Part shown: positions 1-9,211 of the stretch, one piece after another
Layout of the letters: each line of letters begins with the position of its first letter
Position numbering within the stretch: the stretch's first letter is position 1
Origin: Isosphaeraceae bacterium EP7
GTDB lineage: Bacteria; Planctomycetota; Planctomycetia; Isosphaerales; Isosphaeraceae
Length of the DNA: 64,000 bases
Assembly: GCA_038400315.1 (NCBI GenBank)
Contig: CP151667.1
Coordinates: 2,243,174 to 2,307,173, forward strand
Direction of reading: 5' to 3'
The notes under the pieces: generated by a model
What the model saw: the letters and a program-made list of their open reading frames with translations, nothing else
What the model was told of the DNA's origin: nothing
Database searches by the model: none
Program-made: the position numbers and the translations under genes

Positions 1-559
1 ACTCGTCGGGCAACGGGCGGCCGAAATCCCGTCTCACCGGGACGGCACGACCATAACGATTGGGCGACACCACGCCAACACTTTTTCCGCGCACTCATGC
101 CCTCGCGACGCACCCGCGGCAACGCCGGATTCAGGCACCGGCCCAAGTTAGGATCGCGTGAAGTCCCCTTCCATCGCGGCCATTTTTCTCGCCGGCCATG
201 CCCCCTGCGCCCTTCCGTTGAGATTCCGCCGGCCCGCCCCGGCCGGGGGTCTGAACGGATGATCCGCGCGAGAATCGGGCCCGCGATCGCATGTTCAGGT
301 CTCCGAGCCGAAGACCCGCCGGGAATGGTCTAGGCATCGCCCTGACCTGGATTATCGGCCGCCGTCGGGGGGTCCCGAATGCCTCACCGCCCGAATCGTC
401 GGGGGCGGGTCATCGCCCACGGCGCAACCGAAGCAATCCAGCGCCCGCGACCGTTGACGACCGCGCCCGGACCGGACACCATGGCTCCGACACGGCCCGG
501 ATCCGACGGATTCCCGCCCCCCGACAGGCCGAGCCTTCCCGCCCAGGAGTACCGAAGCC
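1..559. other. no supported gene (left edge to DUF1080 gene)
   Basis: I see no convincing gene here. Open frames exist on both strands but give Arg/Pro/Ser-rich translations typical of random high-GC sequence, with no ribosome-binding site or domain. The right end must hold the promoter of the secreted DUF1080 gene, whose Shine-Dalgarno AGGAG is at 545-549. Confidence 0.6.
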
Positions 560-1303
560 ATGTCACCCCGCTCACTCCGTCTTGTCGGCCTCGGACTCGT
601 CGCGTCCACGCTCGCCGGGATGGCCCCCGAAGACGGCGCCGCCCCCTACGGCAGCATCGCCGGCTTGACTCTGGCCAGCCCGGAGCATGGCGTCGACACG
701 CCGAGCACGCCTCCGCCCGCAGGCGCCATCGTCCTCTTCGACGGCAAGGACCTCGACGCCTGGGTCGGTCGCGACGGCAAGCCGCCCGGGTTCACGCTCG
801 TCGACGGCAAGGCCGCTCAGGTCAAAGGCGGCGACATCCGGACCAAGGAGACGTTCAACGTCCCCGTCCGCCTGCACGTTGAGTTCCGCACGCCCTACAT
901 GCCCGAGGCCAAGGGACAAGGACGGGGCAACAGCGGCGTCTACCTGCAAGGGCGGTACGAGGTGCAAGTGCTGGACAGCTATGGGCTGAAGAGCCAGGAC
1001 AATGACTGCGGCGGCATTTACAAGGTGGCCGTCCCGCTGGTCAACGCCTGCAAGGCGCCCACCGTCTGGCAGGCCTACGATATCGACTTCACCCCGCCCA
1101 GGTTCGAGGCCAAGACGAAGGTCGAGCCGGCCCGCATCAGCGTCCGGCAGAACGGCCAGGTGATCCACAAGGACGTTAAGATCGAACTCGACAACACCGT
1201 CTCCGGCATGGGCGGAGACCCCTCGACGCCCGGCCCCATCATGCTGCAAGATCACGGCAACCCGGTGCAGTACCGCAACATCTGGATCTTGAAAACTCCT
1301 TGA
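560..1303 (+). CDS. secreted DUF1080 (3-keto-disaccharide hydrolase-like) protein
   Basis: The 247-residue product has an N-terminal signal-like segment (residues 1-20) and then a DUF1080 beta-jelly-roll fold. Visible family hallmarks are the opening 'LFDGKDLDAWVGRDGK', the central 'GRGNSGVYLQGRYEVQVLDSYG' region and the closing 'GPIMLQDHGNPVQYRNIWI'. The family is related to LamG/concanavalin-like sugar-binding domains, and some members hydrolyse 3-keto-glycosides; planctomycetes carry many paralogues, probably for extracellular glycan use. The ATG at 560 follows AGGAG at 545-549. It converges with the next gene with a 4-bp gap. The family call is solid; the substrate is unknown. Confidence 0.9.
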   Translation: MSPRSLRLVGLGLVASTLAGMAPEDGAAPYGSIAGLTLASPEHGVDTPSTPPPAGAIVLFDGKDLDAWVGRDGKPPGFTLVDGKAAQVKGGDIRTKETFNVPVRLHVEFRTPYMPEAKGQGRGNSGVYLQGRYEVQVLDSYGLKSQDNDCGGIYKVAVPLVNACKAPTVWQAYDIDFTPPRFEAKTKVEPARISVRQNGQVIHKDVKIELDNTVSGMGGDPSTPGPIMLQDHGNPVQYRNIWILKTP

Positions 1304-1307
1304 ATCC

Positions 1308-1874
1308 TCAGGAGTGTAGCCCCTCGGGCCGCCCCAGCTCCAGCAGCGAGAGCGTGCGGACGATCGCACGCTCGGCCGGGAATGTGTGGAACGCCTGGAT
1401 CGAGACACCACGGCCCCGGGCCTCGATGTGGACGCGGCTGAGCGGCGGCGGCGCCATCCGGTCGGCCACGGCGAAGCGGACGAACAGGTCGCCGCGCGAC
1501 GCGTCCAGGGTTAACTCCTCGGAGAGATGGGCGAAGACCTCGGCGTCGAGCCGCTCGACGTCGAGGCAGGCCTGGTAGTGCGGGCCCAGACCCAGGTCGA
1601 GTTCCGCAGAGCGATCACGCCGGACCGGGGAATGGTAGAGCAGGCCTGACTCGGGAAGCTCGGCCAGCGGACCTGCCAGCACCTCGGTGAGCCTCGTCGC
1701 CCCCGACCGCCAGGTGACGGTGTGCCCCCCCTCAATGATCCGGACATCGGCCTCCCAACCGTCGCCGCCCACCCTCGTGTGGGCACGGGTTGCGAACCAG
1801 TCCGGATGTAACGATCGCCCGAAGAGCTGGAAGGACAGGTCGGCGACCCGCGATTTACCGAAGCTGACGCCCAT
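1308..1874 (-). CDS. DUF2617-like protein
   Basis: A 188-residue soluble protein beginning MGVSFGKSRVADLSFQLFGR. It has no signal peptide or membrane segment. The pattern 'RVADLSFQLFGRSLHPDWF' followed by 'GHTVTWRSG' and 'LTEV' fits DUF2617, a family of unknown function found in actinobacteria and planctomycetes; this assignment is from memory of the family pattern. The frame stays open upstream to 2825, but that part overlaps the methyltransferase gene antisense and looks random, so I place the start at the ATG at 1874. No function can be given. Confidence 0.62.
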   Translation of the reverse strand: MGVSFGKSRVADLSFQLFGRSLHPDWFATRAHTRVGGDGWEADVRIIEGGHTVTWRSGATRLTEVLAGPLAELPESGLLYHSPVRRDRSAELDLGLGPHYQACLDVERLDAEVFAHLSEELTLDASRGDLFVRFAVADRMAPPPLSRVHIEARGRGVSIQAFHTFPAERAIVRTLSLLELGRPEGLHS

Positions 1875-2135
1875 GTCACGCTCGCCCTCTCTTATCGTCG
1901 TCGTCCATCCGTGCCGGTCTGGTGGGACGCGGTTCATTCCAGCATAAGCCGCGATAACCCCGTCGCCAACCGCATCAACCGAGAGCAACCCCGATGCCGC
2001 GACCAGCCGCACGGCCCGCCTTGACGGGGGGGCGAGCCGGCGATAGAGTCCCGCCGGCCGAGGACAGGCGCCCCGGGCGACGGAATGCCCGAGTGACGGC
2101 CGAGACCCACCCACGGCCGCGGTGCGGAGCCTGGC

Positions 2136-2855
2136 GTGCCGACACGGACGATGCCGATCCTTCCGGTGCGTGCCCTTTCCGCCATCCGGCGCAAAGGCCC
2201 GCGATACGCCTGGCACAAGGCCCTCAGGCGAGGTCTCTCGCGCTGGCCCGACTGGAAGCGTCGTCTCCTCTACGCCGACCCCCGCGACTATTGGACACTG
2301 CGCGGCGGCGATGAATATTACAGGGAACAGGAAGGGCAGGCCGCCCGGACCGAACGGGCCGAATGGCTGGCCGCCCGCATCGCGGGCTTGCAGCCCAAGT
2401 CCATCCTGGAAGTCGGCTGCGGCTACGGCAAGCAGCTGAGGGCCTTGCGTCAGCACGTCGACGTGCCGATGGTCGGCCTCGACTTCAGTCCGTCCCAGCT
2501 CGGGCAGGGGGCGACCTACCTGGACGGCCTGGACCGGATCTCCCTCGTCCTGGGAACCGGCGACCGGCTCCCGTTCGCGGACGGCGCCTTCGACCTGGTC
2601 CTCACTTCGGCCGTCATCCTGCACAACCCCCCCGAGATCGCCGACCGGATCCGCCGCGAGGTCATCCGCGTGTCGCGCCGACTGGCGGCGCACAACGAAG
2701 ACACCGACGTGACCTACAACCGATACGGCTACGACACCGCCGCCTGGTACAGGGCCAACGGCTTGCGGGTCCTGGAAGCCGGACCCATCCCCGTCGGGCC
2801 CGCGGACGCCCGCGTGGCGTCGCAATTCTGCGTGGCCGGGCCGTGGACCGACTGA
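2136..2855 (+). CDS. class I SAM-dependent methyltransferase
   Basis: A 239-residue protein with a basic N-terminus and a Rossmann methyltransferase core. Motif I is 'SILEVGCGYGKQL' (about residues 89-101), the acidic ribose-binding residue is in 'MVGLDFS', and the later 'GTGDRLPFADGAFDLVLTSAVILH' is motif II/III of the Methyltransf_11 type. The start is GTG at 2136 with GGAG at 2126-2129; an in-frame ATG at 2151 is the alternative. It overlaps the flippase gene by 13 bp, so it probably belongs to the same surface-glycan cassette, where it could methylate a sugar or lipid carrier. The acceptor is not determinable. Confidence 0.85.
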   Translation: MPTRTMPILPVRALSAIRRKGPRYAWHKALRRGLSRWPDWKRRLLYADPRDYWTLRGGDEYYREQEGQAARTERAEWLAARIAGLQPKSILEVGCGYGKQLRALRQHVDVPMVGLDFSPSQLGQGATYLDGLDRISLVLGTGDRLPFADGAFDLVLTSAVILHNPPEIADRIRREVIRVSRRLAAHNEDTDVTYNRYGYDTAAWYRANGLRVLEAGPIPVGPADARVASQFCVAGPWTD

Positions 2856-4342
2856 CCCGCGACCCGAAGACCCCGAGGCGTCTGCGTCGACTCGTCGTCG
2901 AACCGAGTCCCGGCAACGGGCCCGACGACCCGCGCCGCAGGCTGCTGCGCAACGGCCTGATCGTGACCGTGGGCGGCCAGGTCGAACGAGGTGTGGGAAT
3001 TCTCACCGCGCTAGCCCTGCGCCGCTGGCTCGACCCCGCGCAGCTCGGCGTCTATACCGGGCTACGACTTTTCCTGGACAACACCAACCGCACGAGCCTT
3101 GGCATCGGCCTGGGTGCGGTCCAGGAAATCCCGCTGCTGCGCGCCCGAGGGCGCGAGGCCGAGGCCCGCCACCTGGCCGACGTGGCCCACACCACCAACA
3201 CGCTCACCTGCCTGGCGTACGCCCTGGCGCTCGTGGTCTGGGGCCTCTACGGCCGCCACGAAGGGCCGATGGCCCGCGAGTGGGCGCTCGGCGCGCTCGG
3301 GGTCGCGGCGCTCGTCATCCTGCGCCGCCGCGAGAGCTTCACCATCGCCGTGCTCCGCTCGCTGGGCGAGTTCCGCCTGACGACCGAGCTGGACCTGTTT
3401 GAGGCCGTCGTCTCGGTCGTCGCCATGGGCTGCGGCGTGATCCTGGCCGGATTCTGGGGCCTGCTCGGCGCAGTCGGCATCGTCCTGGCCGCGAAGGTCC
3501 TCTACCTCCGCATCCGGCACCCGCTGCGGCTGGCCTGGGCCTGGGACGCGCCGGCGGCCTGGCGACTCTTGAAGGTCGGCCTCCCCATCCTGGCCAACAC
3601 CACCGCCTTCGCCGCCGTCAGCTCGTTCGATCGCGGCCTGATCCTCGGCCGCCTTCCCGACGGCGAGCGGCTGGCCGGGCTCTACACCGTGGCGCTTCTG
3701 GGCACGAACTGGTCGGTCGACCTGGCCGGCCGCGTGGTGCTCGTCCTGTATCACGACTTCCAGCAGGTGCTGGGAAAATCCGGCGACGTGGCCGAGGTCG
3801 CTCGTCGCGCCCGCCGGGCCACCGAGATCCAGGCGCTGGGCCTCTCGGTGCTGGCCGCCTGGGCCGCCTTGCTGGCCCCGCCGCTGCTGGGGTGGGCTTT
3901 GCCCAAATATGTCGAGGGCTTGCCCGCCCTGCGACCGCTGCTGCCGGGGATGATCCTTCTGGGCCTCTGCTGGCCCGCCCGGCAAATGCTCATCGCCATC
4001 GGCCGCCCCTATTCACTCTGCGCCGCGACACTGGCGGGGCTGGCAGTACTCGCGACGGCGGGCATCGCGGGGGCTGACCGCTGGGGCATCGTCGGCGTGG
4101 CCGGAGGCGCCTCGGTCGGCTATGCGGCAATCTTCCTGCTGACCACCGCCGTCGCCTGGATCCCGAGTCTGGGACTGCGAGCCTGGGCGGCCGGCATGAG
4201 CCGCATCGCGAGGCCGCTCGCCTGGTCGGCCCTGGGAGCGACCCTCGCCCTGCGCTGCCCGAGCCTCCCCTGGTCAATGGCCCTTCTCGTCGCCTGGACC
4301 GCCGTGCCGGCCTGGCAGGCCTGGAAACTCAAACGGGCCTGA
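2843..4342 (+). CDS. polysaccharide flippase (Wzx/MATE-like membrane protein)
   Basis: A 499-residue polytopic membrane protein with roughly 12-14 hydrophobic segments. An N-terminal basic stretch precedes 'LLRNGLIVTVGGQVERGVGILTAL', which matches the first helix of polysaccharide-biosynthesis exporters, and a later helix pair ('LLKVGLPILANTTAFAAVSSFDRG') matches the start of the second half-bundle. The reading frame is open from 2363, but the true start is most likely GTG at 2843, inside the methyltransferase 3' end, implying translational coupling. The likely role is to flip a lipid-linked glycan across the inner membrane, consistent with the glycosyltransferase and lipid-head-group enzyme that follow. 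Confidence 0.8.
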   Translation: MDRLTRDPKTPRRLRRLVVEPSPGNGPDDPRRRLLRNGLIVTVGGQVERGVGILTALALRRWLDPAQLGVYTGLRLFLDNTNRTSLGIGLGAVQEIPLLRARGREAEARHLADVAHTTNTLTCLAYALALVVWGLYGRHEGPMAREWALGALGVAALVILRRRESFTIAVLRSLGEFRLTTELDLFEAVVSVVAMGCGVILAGFWGLLGAVGIVLAAKVLYLRIRHPLRLAWAWDAPAAWRLLKVGLPILANTTAFAAVSSFDRGLILGRLPDGERLAGLYTVALLGTNWSVDLAGRVVLVLYHDFQQVLGKSGDVAEVARRARRATEIQALGLSVLAAWAALLAPPLLGWALPKYVEGLPALRPLLPGMILLGLCWPARQMLIAIGRPYSLCAATLAGLAVLATAGIAGADRWGIVGVAGGASVGYAAIFLLTTAVAWIPSLGLRAWAAGMSRIARPLAWSALGATLALRCPSLPWSMALLVAWTAVPAWQAWKLKRA

Positions 4343-4368
4343 CGCCCGAGCCGGGGAGTGCGCCAAGG

Positions 4369-6261
4369 ATGGTCGATCTCGCCTTCGTCACCCTGCTCGC
4401 CCTTCTCGCCTGCGTCATCGGCGACGCCTTCGCCCGGCGCCTCGCGCCAGCTCCGTTGGATCTGCTCGACCGACTGGCCCAGTCGCTTTCCCTGGGACTC
4501 GGGGCGATCGCCCTGGCGGCCACCTCTTCGGCCTTGGCGGGACATCTCGACCGCGGCGGCCTGGCCGTCTCCGTCGGGCTCCTCGCCGCCTTCGCCCTGG
4601 CAGTCCGCCCGCGAGGTGGCGCATTCGACCGGGGCGAGTCAGTCCTTCAAATGATCCGAAACCGCGTCGTCCCGACCTGGAATGATCCGGCGAGTGTCAT
4701 TCCGCTCCTGGGCCTGATCGCGCTCGCCGGCACCTTGTTAACGGCGATGGCCCCCCCCACCGATGGCGATGCGCTCTGCTATCACCTGCAAGTTCCCAAG
4801 GTCTTCCTCGAAGCGGGATCATTGACCTTCGACGCAGACTTGCATGAGACGATCTATCCGCTGGCCACCGAGATGCTCTACACGCTGGCCCTCGCCTTCC
4901 GGGGGCCCGTGGCCTGCCGGCTGATCCACTGGCTGTTCGGCATCGCATTCGCCCTGAACGTCGCGGCGCTCGCCCGGCCCATGCTCGGCCCGCGTGCAGG
5001 CTGGGCGGGGGTCGTTGCTCTGCTGACACCGGCCGTCTCCAACGGCATGGGCGCACCGATGAACGACATCGCCCTGGCCGCCTTCGGCAACGCCGCGATC
5101 GTCGCCGTCATGCGACTGCGCGATGATTCTTCGATCCGATCCGCCCTCCTGGCGGGCCTCTTCGCCGGGCTGGCGATCGGGGTGAAGTATCCCGCGCTGG
5201 TGCTCGTCGGCGTGCTCGGCCTGGCCATCCTCTGGCCCTCGCGAGACTCCGCGTTCCGAGACCGGATCTGCCTGGCAAGCGTGTTCGGCCTGGCCACGCT
5301 CGCGACCGGCGGGATCTGGTACGCGAGGGCCTTTCACTACACTGGCAATCCCGTCTATCCGTTCTTCCGCCGCGTGTTCGGCACCGGGCTGGATATCGTG
5401 CTCGACCCCGCCAGCCTGCCCATGGCCGCGACCCCCTGGAATGTGCTGACGGCGCTCTGGCCGATGACGCTCGATCCCGACCGGTTCGACAGCCTCTCAC
5501 ATCAGTTCGGCCCCGCCTTCCTCATGTTCCTGCCGGCGCTCTTGCTGGAGAAAGCCCCTCGCCGGCTGTTGGGCGTGCTGGCCATCGGTTACGTCTTCCT
5601 CACCCTCTGCGTCACCCAGCGTCAGAGCATGCGCTTCGTCCTCATCGCCGTCGGCCCGCTGTCGGTGGGAGTCGCCTGGCTCGCCTCGCGCTGGTCCGAC
5701 CGACGGACGATCCCCGCGCGCCTGCTCGTTGGCGTCCTCGTCTCGCTCCTCGCCGCCGAGGCCGGACTGGCCGCCTCCCGGGCCAGGCACGGCCTTGACG
5801 TGGCGCTGGGGCGGGAATCCCATGCGGAGTTCCTCACTCGAAGGGAGCCCACCTACCGCGTGGGTGAATGGATCAACGAGAACCTTCCCGTCGATGCGAA
5901 ACTGATTGGCCAGGAGCATCGGGGGTTCTACATTCCTCGGCCGTACACGATGGAACTCGCCCACCGTCGCCGCACCGCACTGGCCGCGCCCGGGGATCGT
6001 CCCGAGGAGGTCGTCCGGTCGCTCACCGGCCGGGGGTTCACGCACCTGCTGCTCTGCCCGCCGCAGCCCGAAACCGCCGTCGAATTCGATCCAACGCTCT
6101 CCCGCGCCCTCGCCCCCTGGCTGGCCAATCGCAGTCCGCTTTATCGGGAATCGATCACCGACCCCGACGGAGTGACACGCCTCTATTCAATCTATGCCCT
6201 GCCGGCGATCGAACCTACGTCGGCCCTGGTGATTGGCCCCTTCGACGGAGGCCCGCGATGA
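4369..6261 (+). CDS. membrane glycosyltransferase, GT39/ArnT-like
   Basis: A 630-residue protein with about 10-12 membrane helices and a C-terminal soluble part of about 130 residues. After two N-terminal helices, the segment 'APPTDGDALCYHLQVPKVFLEAG' has the acidic first-loop motif of polyprenol-phosphate-sugar-dependent glycosyltransferases (GT-C fold, RgtA/ArnT/PMT group). The enzyme should transfer a sugar from a lipid carrier on the outer face of the inner membrane. The ATG at 4369 follows GGGGAG at 4353-4358. Its stop overlaps the next start as ATGA. Donor and acceptor are unknown. Confidence 0.75.
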   Translation: MVDLAFVTLLALLACVIGDAFARRLAPAPLDLLDRLAQSLSLGLGAIALAATSSALAGHLDRGGLAVSVGLLAAFALAVRPRGGAFDRGESVLQMIRNRVVPTWNDPASVIPLLGLIALAGTLLTAMAPPTDGDALCYHLQVPKVFLEAGSLTFDADLHETIYPLATEMLYTLALAFRGPVACRLIHWLFGIAFALNVAALARPMLGPRAGWAGVVALLTPAVSNGMGAPMNDIALAAFGNAAIVAVMRLRDDSSIRSALLAGLFAGLAIGVKYPALVLVGVLGLAILWPSRDSAFRDRICLASVFGLATLATGGIWYARAFHYTGNPVYPFFRRVFGTGLDIVLDPASLPMAATPWNVLTALWPMTLDPDRFDSLSHQFGPAFLMFLPALLLEKAPRRLLGVLAIGYVFLTLCVTQRQSMRFVLIAVGPLSVGVAWLASRWSDRRTIPARLLVGVLVSLLAAEAGLAASRARHGLDVALGRESHAEFLTRREPTYRVGEWINENLPVDAKLIGQEHRGFYIPRPYTMELAHRRRTALAAPGDRPEEVVRSLTGRGFTHLLLCPPQPETAVEFDPTLSRALAPWLANRSPLYRESITDPDGVTRLYSIYALPAIEPTSALVIGPFDGGPR

Positions 6262-7085
6262 CCGGATACCCCACGCTGGGCCAGCTCCGTGCCCGAGTCC
6301 AAAAGGGCAGGCACCGCGAGATCGGCAACTGGCTCGCCCGCCGCGTCGCCCGACCTGCCGCGATCTACGGCACCTGGGGCGCAATCCGGCTCGGGCTCTC
6401 GGCCAACCAGGTCACGGCTGCCTCGCTCGCCTCGGCGCTGGCCGGATGTGGGGCGATCGGCACCGGGAGCGAGCCGGGGTTCCTGATCGGCGTCGCGCTG
6501 CTGCACCTGGCCTTCTGGCTCGACCACGTCGACGGCCAGGTCGCGCGCTGGAGGGGGACTGCCGGGCTCGACGGCGTCTATCTCGATTATTTGATGCACC
6601 ACGCCCAGACCCTCGCCCTCGGCTTCGCGCTGGGGCAGGGGGTGGCGATGCGCACGGGCAACCCCACCTGGTCGGCCGCGGGCTTCTCGCTGGCGCTCGG
6701 CTGGGCGATGCTCTCGCTGCACAACGATTGCCGATACAAGGCGTTCTTCCAGCGACTGAAATCTTCCTCCGCCCGCTATCGCGTCGACGGCGGATCCGGG
6801 GGCCGGCCCGCGCCGCCCGCCCCCTGGCCACGCCAAGGGCTAGGAGTTCTGACCTGGCCCTTGTTCAAGGCCTGCGAGGCCCACGTCGTCCTCGTCGCGT
6901 TGACGCTGCTGGCTCTTCTGAACCTCGTCGCCCCCGCAATCTGGGACCACGCGACCCGCCTCGGCGTGATGGCCTTCGCCGTGATCGCCCCGATCCTCGC
7001 CGCCGGTAGGATCGTCCGCTCGGCCCGCGGCAACTCGGTCGAGGCCGAATTCAACCGCTGGTTCCGGCCCGATTCGGGTCGCTGA
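6258..7085 (+). CDS. CDP-alcohol phosphatidyltransferase family protein, fourth Asp replaced by His
   Basis: A 275-residue membrane protein with about six helices. The family signature D-x2-DG-x2-AR-x8-G-x3-D-x3-D is visible as D89, D92-G93, A96-R97, G106 and D110, but the last position is His114 rather than Asp ('LDYLMHH'). In characterised members the fourth Asp is the proposed catalytic base, so activity may be altered. The family makes phospholipids or phospho-polyol lipids from CDP-alcohols. The start overlaps the glycosyltransferase stop (ATGA at 6258-6261), tying it to the glycan cassette. About 140 bp of non-coding sequence follow. Confidence 0.82.
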   Translation: MTGYPTLGQLRARVQKGRHREIGNWLARRVARPAAIYGTWGAIRLGLSANQVTAASLASALAGCGAIGTGSEPGFLIGVALLHLAFWLDHVDGQVARWRGTAGLDGVYLDYLMHHAQTLALGFALGQGVAMRTGNPTWSAAGFSLALGWAMLSLHNDCRYKAFFQRLKSSSARYRVDGGSGGRPAPPAPWPRQGLGVLTWPLFKACEAHVVLVALTLLALLNLVAPAIWDHATRLGVMAFAVIAPILAAGRIVRSARGNSVEAEFNRWFRPDSGR

Positions 7086-7226
7086 CGTCCGGCGATGGAA
7101 CTCCTGCCCGCGTCGTACTCGACGGACGGCCTCGCGGGCGGTCGGCCCAGGACGCTGCATCGGCCCTGGACTCGGGCTATGATGCCACGTCGAGCGCATC
7201 GACGCACGATCTCAGGGAGCCCTTCC

Positions 7227-8333
7227 ATGACGGACACCATCCACGGGAACCTGGGCCACCGCCACGAGATGCCCGCCGGGCGCGGGCCCTGCATCGGCGT
7301 GGTCGGGGCCGGCTTCATCGTCCGCGACTGCCACCTCGTCGCGTATGCCGACGCCGGCTTCCAGGTGGCCGGCATCACCTCACGCACCCCGGAACTGGCC
7401 CGAGAGGTCGCCCAGCTCCGCGGCATCCCCCGCGTGCACGACTCGCTTGGGTCGATGCTCGACGACCCCGAGATCCAGATCATCGACGTCGCGGTCCCTC
7501 CCCTGACCCAGCCCGAGATCATCCGAAGCATCCTGGCCCATCCCGGCAAGCACGTCCGCGGCATCCTGGCGCAAAAGCCCCTGGCGATGTCTTCCGCCGA
7601 GGGGAAGGAACTCGTCGAGGCCTGCGAGGCTGCCGACGTGCTGCTCCAGGTCAATCAGAACATGAGGTATGACCACTCGGTGCGGGCCTTGCGCAGCCTG
7701 ATCAACCACGGGACCTTCGGCGACCCCGTGCTCGCCACCATCGAGATGCGCGCGGTGCCGCACTGGATGGCCTGGGCAAAAGATGGACCGTCGCTCTCGA
7801 CGTTCATCATGAGCATTCACCACCTCGACACCCTGCGCTACTGGCTGGGCAACCCCGCCCGGGTCCTCGCCAGCACCAGGCCCGATCCTCGGACCAAATT
7901 CGAGCATCGCGATGGCCTGAACCTTTACATCCTCGAATACGAGAACGGCGCCCGCGCATCATCCTGGGACGACGTCTGGGCGGGGCCGGTCCAGGAGGGG
8001 GCCGCCTCCGAATTGTTCGTCCGCTGGCGGTTCGAGGGGACCGAAGGGATGGCCCTGGGCACGATCGGCTGGCCCGAGTGGCCCAGCCATTCCCCCAGCA
8101 CGATCGACTATACGACGATCGCCGACCGGGGCGACTGGCATCGCCCGCGCTGGCCCGAGGCCTGGTTCCCGGATGCCTTCGCCGGTCCCATGGCCGGCCT
8201 GATGCGGGCCCTCGAGACGGGCACCAGGCCCGACATCTCTGGCCGAGACAACCTCGACACGCTGGCCCTCTGCGAGGCCGTGATGACCGCCGCCCTCGAA
8301 CACCGCGTCGTCGACTTCGAATCGATCGCCTGA
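7227..8333 (+). CDS. Gfo/Idh/MocA family oxidoreductase
   Basis: A 368-residue cytoplasmic protein. The NAD(P)-binding Rossmann motif is 'IGVVGAGFIV' (about residues 23-32), and the family's catalytic-lysine motif appears as 'AQKPLAM', keeping the lysine. The C-terminal alpha/beta domain contains 'SIHHLDTLRYWLG', the usual His-bearing helix near the substrate. Such enzymes oxidise or reduce sugars and inositols. AGGGAGC at 7214-7220 precedes the ATG at 7227. A sugar isomerase-like gene follows 35 bp downstream, suggesting a shared sugar or cyclitol pathway. Confidence 0.9.
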   Translation: MTDTIHGNLGHRHEMPAGRGPCIGVVGAGFIVRDCHLVAYADAGFQVAGITSRTPELAREVAQLRGIPRVHDSLGSMLDDPEIQIIDVAVPPLTQPEIIRSILAHPGKHVRGILAQKPLAMSSAEGKELVEACEAADVLLQVNQNMRYDHSVRALRSLINHGTFGDPVLATIEMRAVPHWMAWAKDGPSLSTFIMSIHHLDTLRYWLGNPARVLASTRPDPRTKFEHRDGLNLYILEYENGARASSWDDVWAGPVQEGAASELFVRWRFEGTEGMALGTIGWPEWPSHSPSTIDYTTIADRGDWHRPRWPEAWFPDAFAGPMAGLMRALETGTRPDISGRDNLDTLALCEAVMTAALEHRVVDFESIA

Positions 8334-8368
8334 CCAGGCCAAGCCGCCTTGCCCCAGGGGAACCACCG

Positions 8369-9211
8369 ATGAAACTCGGCCTGATCAATTCCGCGTGGGC
8401 CCAGGCGGGCCGCGACACCGCCTACGGGATCGCCCAGACCCGCGCCATTGGCTTCGACGCGATCGACATCTTCGCCGATCCTCTCGACATCGGAGCCGCC
8501 GAGCGGGCCCTCATCAAGTCAGAGGCCGATCGCGCGGGGCTGCCGATCATCAGCGTCGCATGCGTCGCCGTCGGGCTCGTCGACTTCAATCCGAGCGTCC
8601 GCCGGTTCCACGTCGACCGCTGCCGGGCCTATCTCGACATGACCCGCGAGTTCGGCGGAAAGAATCTCTTGCTCGTCCTGGGCGAATACATCTGGCAGCG
8701 CGAGGTGATCCCCCCCACCGAGCAGTGGGCCGCCGGCGTCGAGTGCGTCCGCACCCTGGGAACGCACGCCGGGGCGCTCGGCCTGGAGATCGCCCTGGAA
8801 CTCGAGCCGTTCCGCGAATCACTGCTCAACGACGTCGACAGCATGGTACGGTTCCTGGCCGACGTGGACCACCCGGCGGTCAAGGCAAACCTCGACATCT
8901 CCCACCTGGTCCTGTCCAACCAGCCCCCGTCGGCCGTCGAGCGGCTCCGGGGCAAGGTGGCCCACGTCCACATCTCGGATTGCGACGGCAAGGTCCACGG
9001 CGACCTCCCTCCTGGACGCGGCGTGGTCGACTTCCCCCCCTATCTTCAAGCCATCAAGGCACTCGGGATCGACGATCTGACCGTCTCGATCGAGCTTGAA
9101 TACTCGCCCGAGCCCGACAAGATCGTCGGATGGGTCACCGAGGCCTACAACTCGACCAGTGCCCTGATGCGCGACGCCGGCCTTCGTGAACCGAAGCCCG
9201 GGCGCCCCTGA
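8369..9211 (+). CDS. sugar phosphate isomerase/epimerase (xylose isomerase-like TIM barrel)
   Basis: A 280-residue single-domain protein of the AP-endonuclease-2/xylose-isomerase-like TIM barrel. Metal-site regions typical of the family are seen: 'IALELEPF' (Glu), 'VKANLDISHL' (Asp-His), 'AHVHISDCDGKVHG' (His/Asp) and 'VSIELEY' (Glu). These ligands usually hold Mn or Co for isomerisation, epimerisation or dehydration of sugars or inosose. The ATG at 8369 has AGGGGAA (8356-8362) upstream. The stop overlaps the next gene's ATG (TGATG). With the preceding oxidoreductase it probably catabolises a sugar or cyclitol. Confidence 0.87.
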   Translation: MKLGLINSAWAQAGRDTAYGIAQTRAIGFDAIDIFADPLDIGAAERALIKSEADRAGLPIISVACVAVGLVDFNPSVRRFHVDRCRAYLDMTREFGGKNLLLVLGEYIWQREVIPPTEQWAAGVECVRTLGTHAGALGLEIALELEPFRESLLNDVDSMVRFLADVDHPAVKANLDISHLVLSNQPPSAVERLRGKVAHVHISDCDGKVHGDLPPGRGVVDFPPYLQAIKALGIDDLTVSIELEYSPEPDKIVGWVTEAYNSTSALMRDAGLREPKPGRP

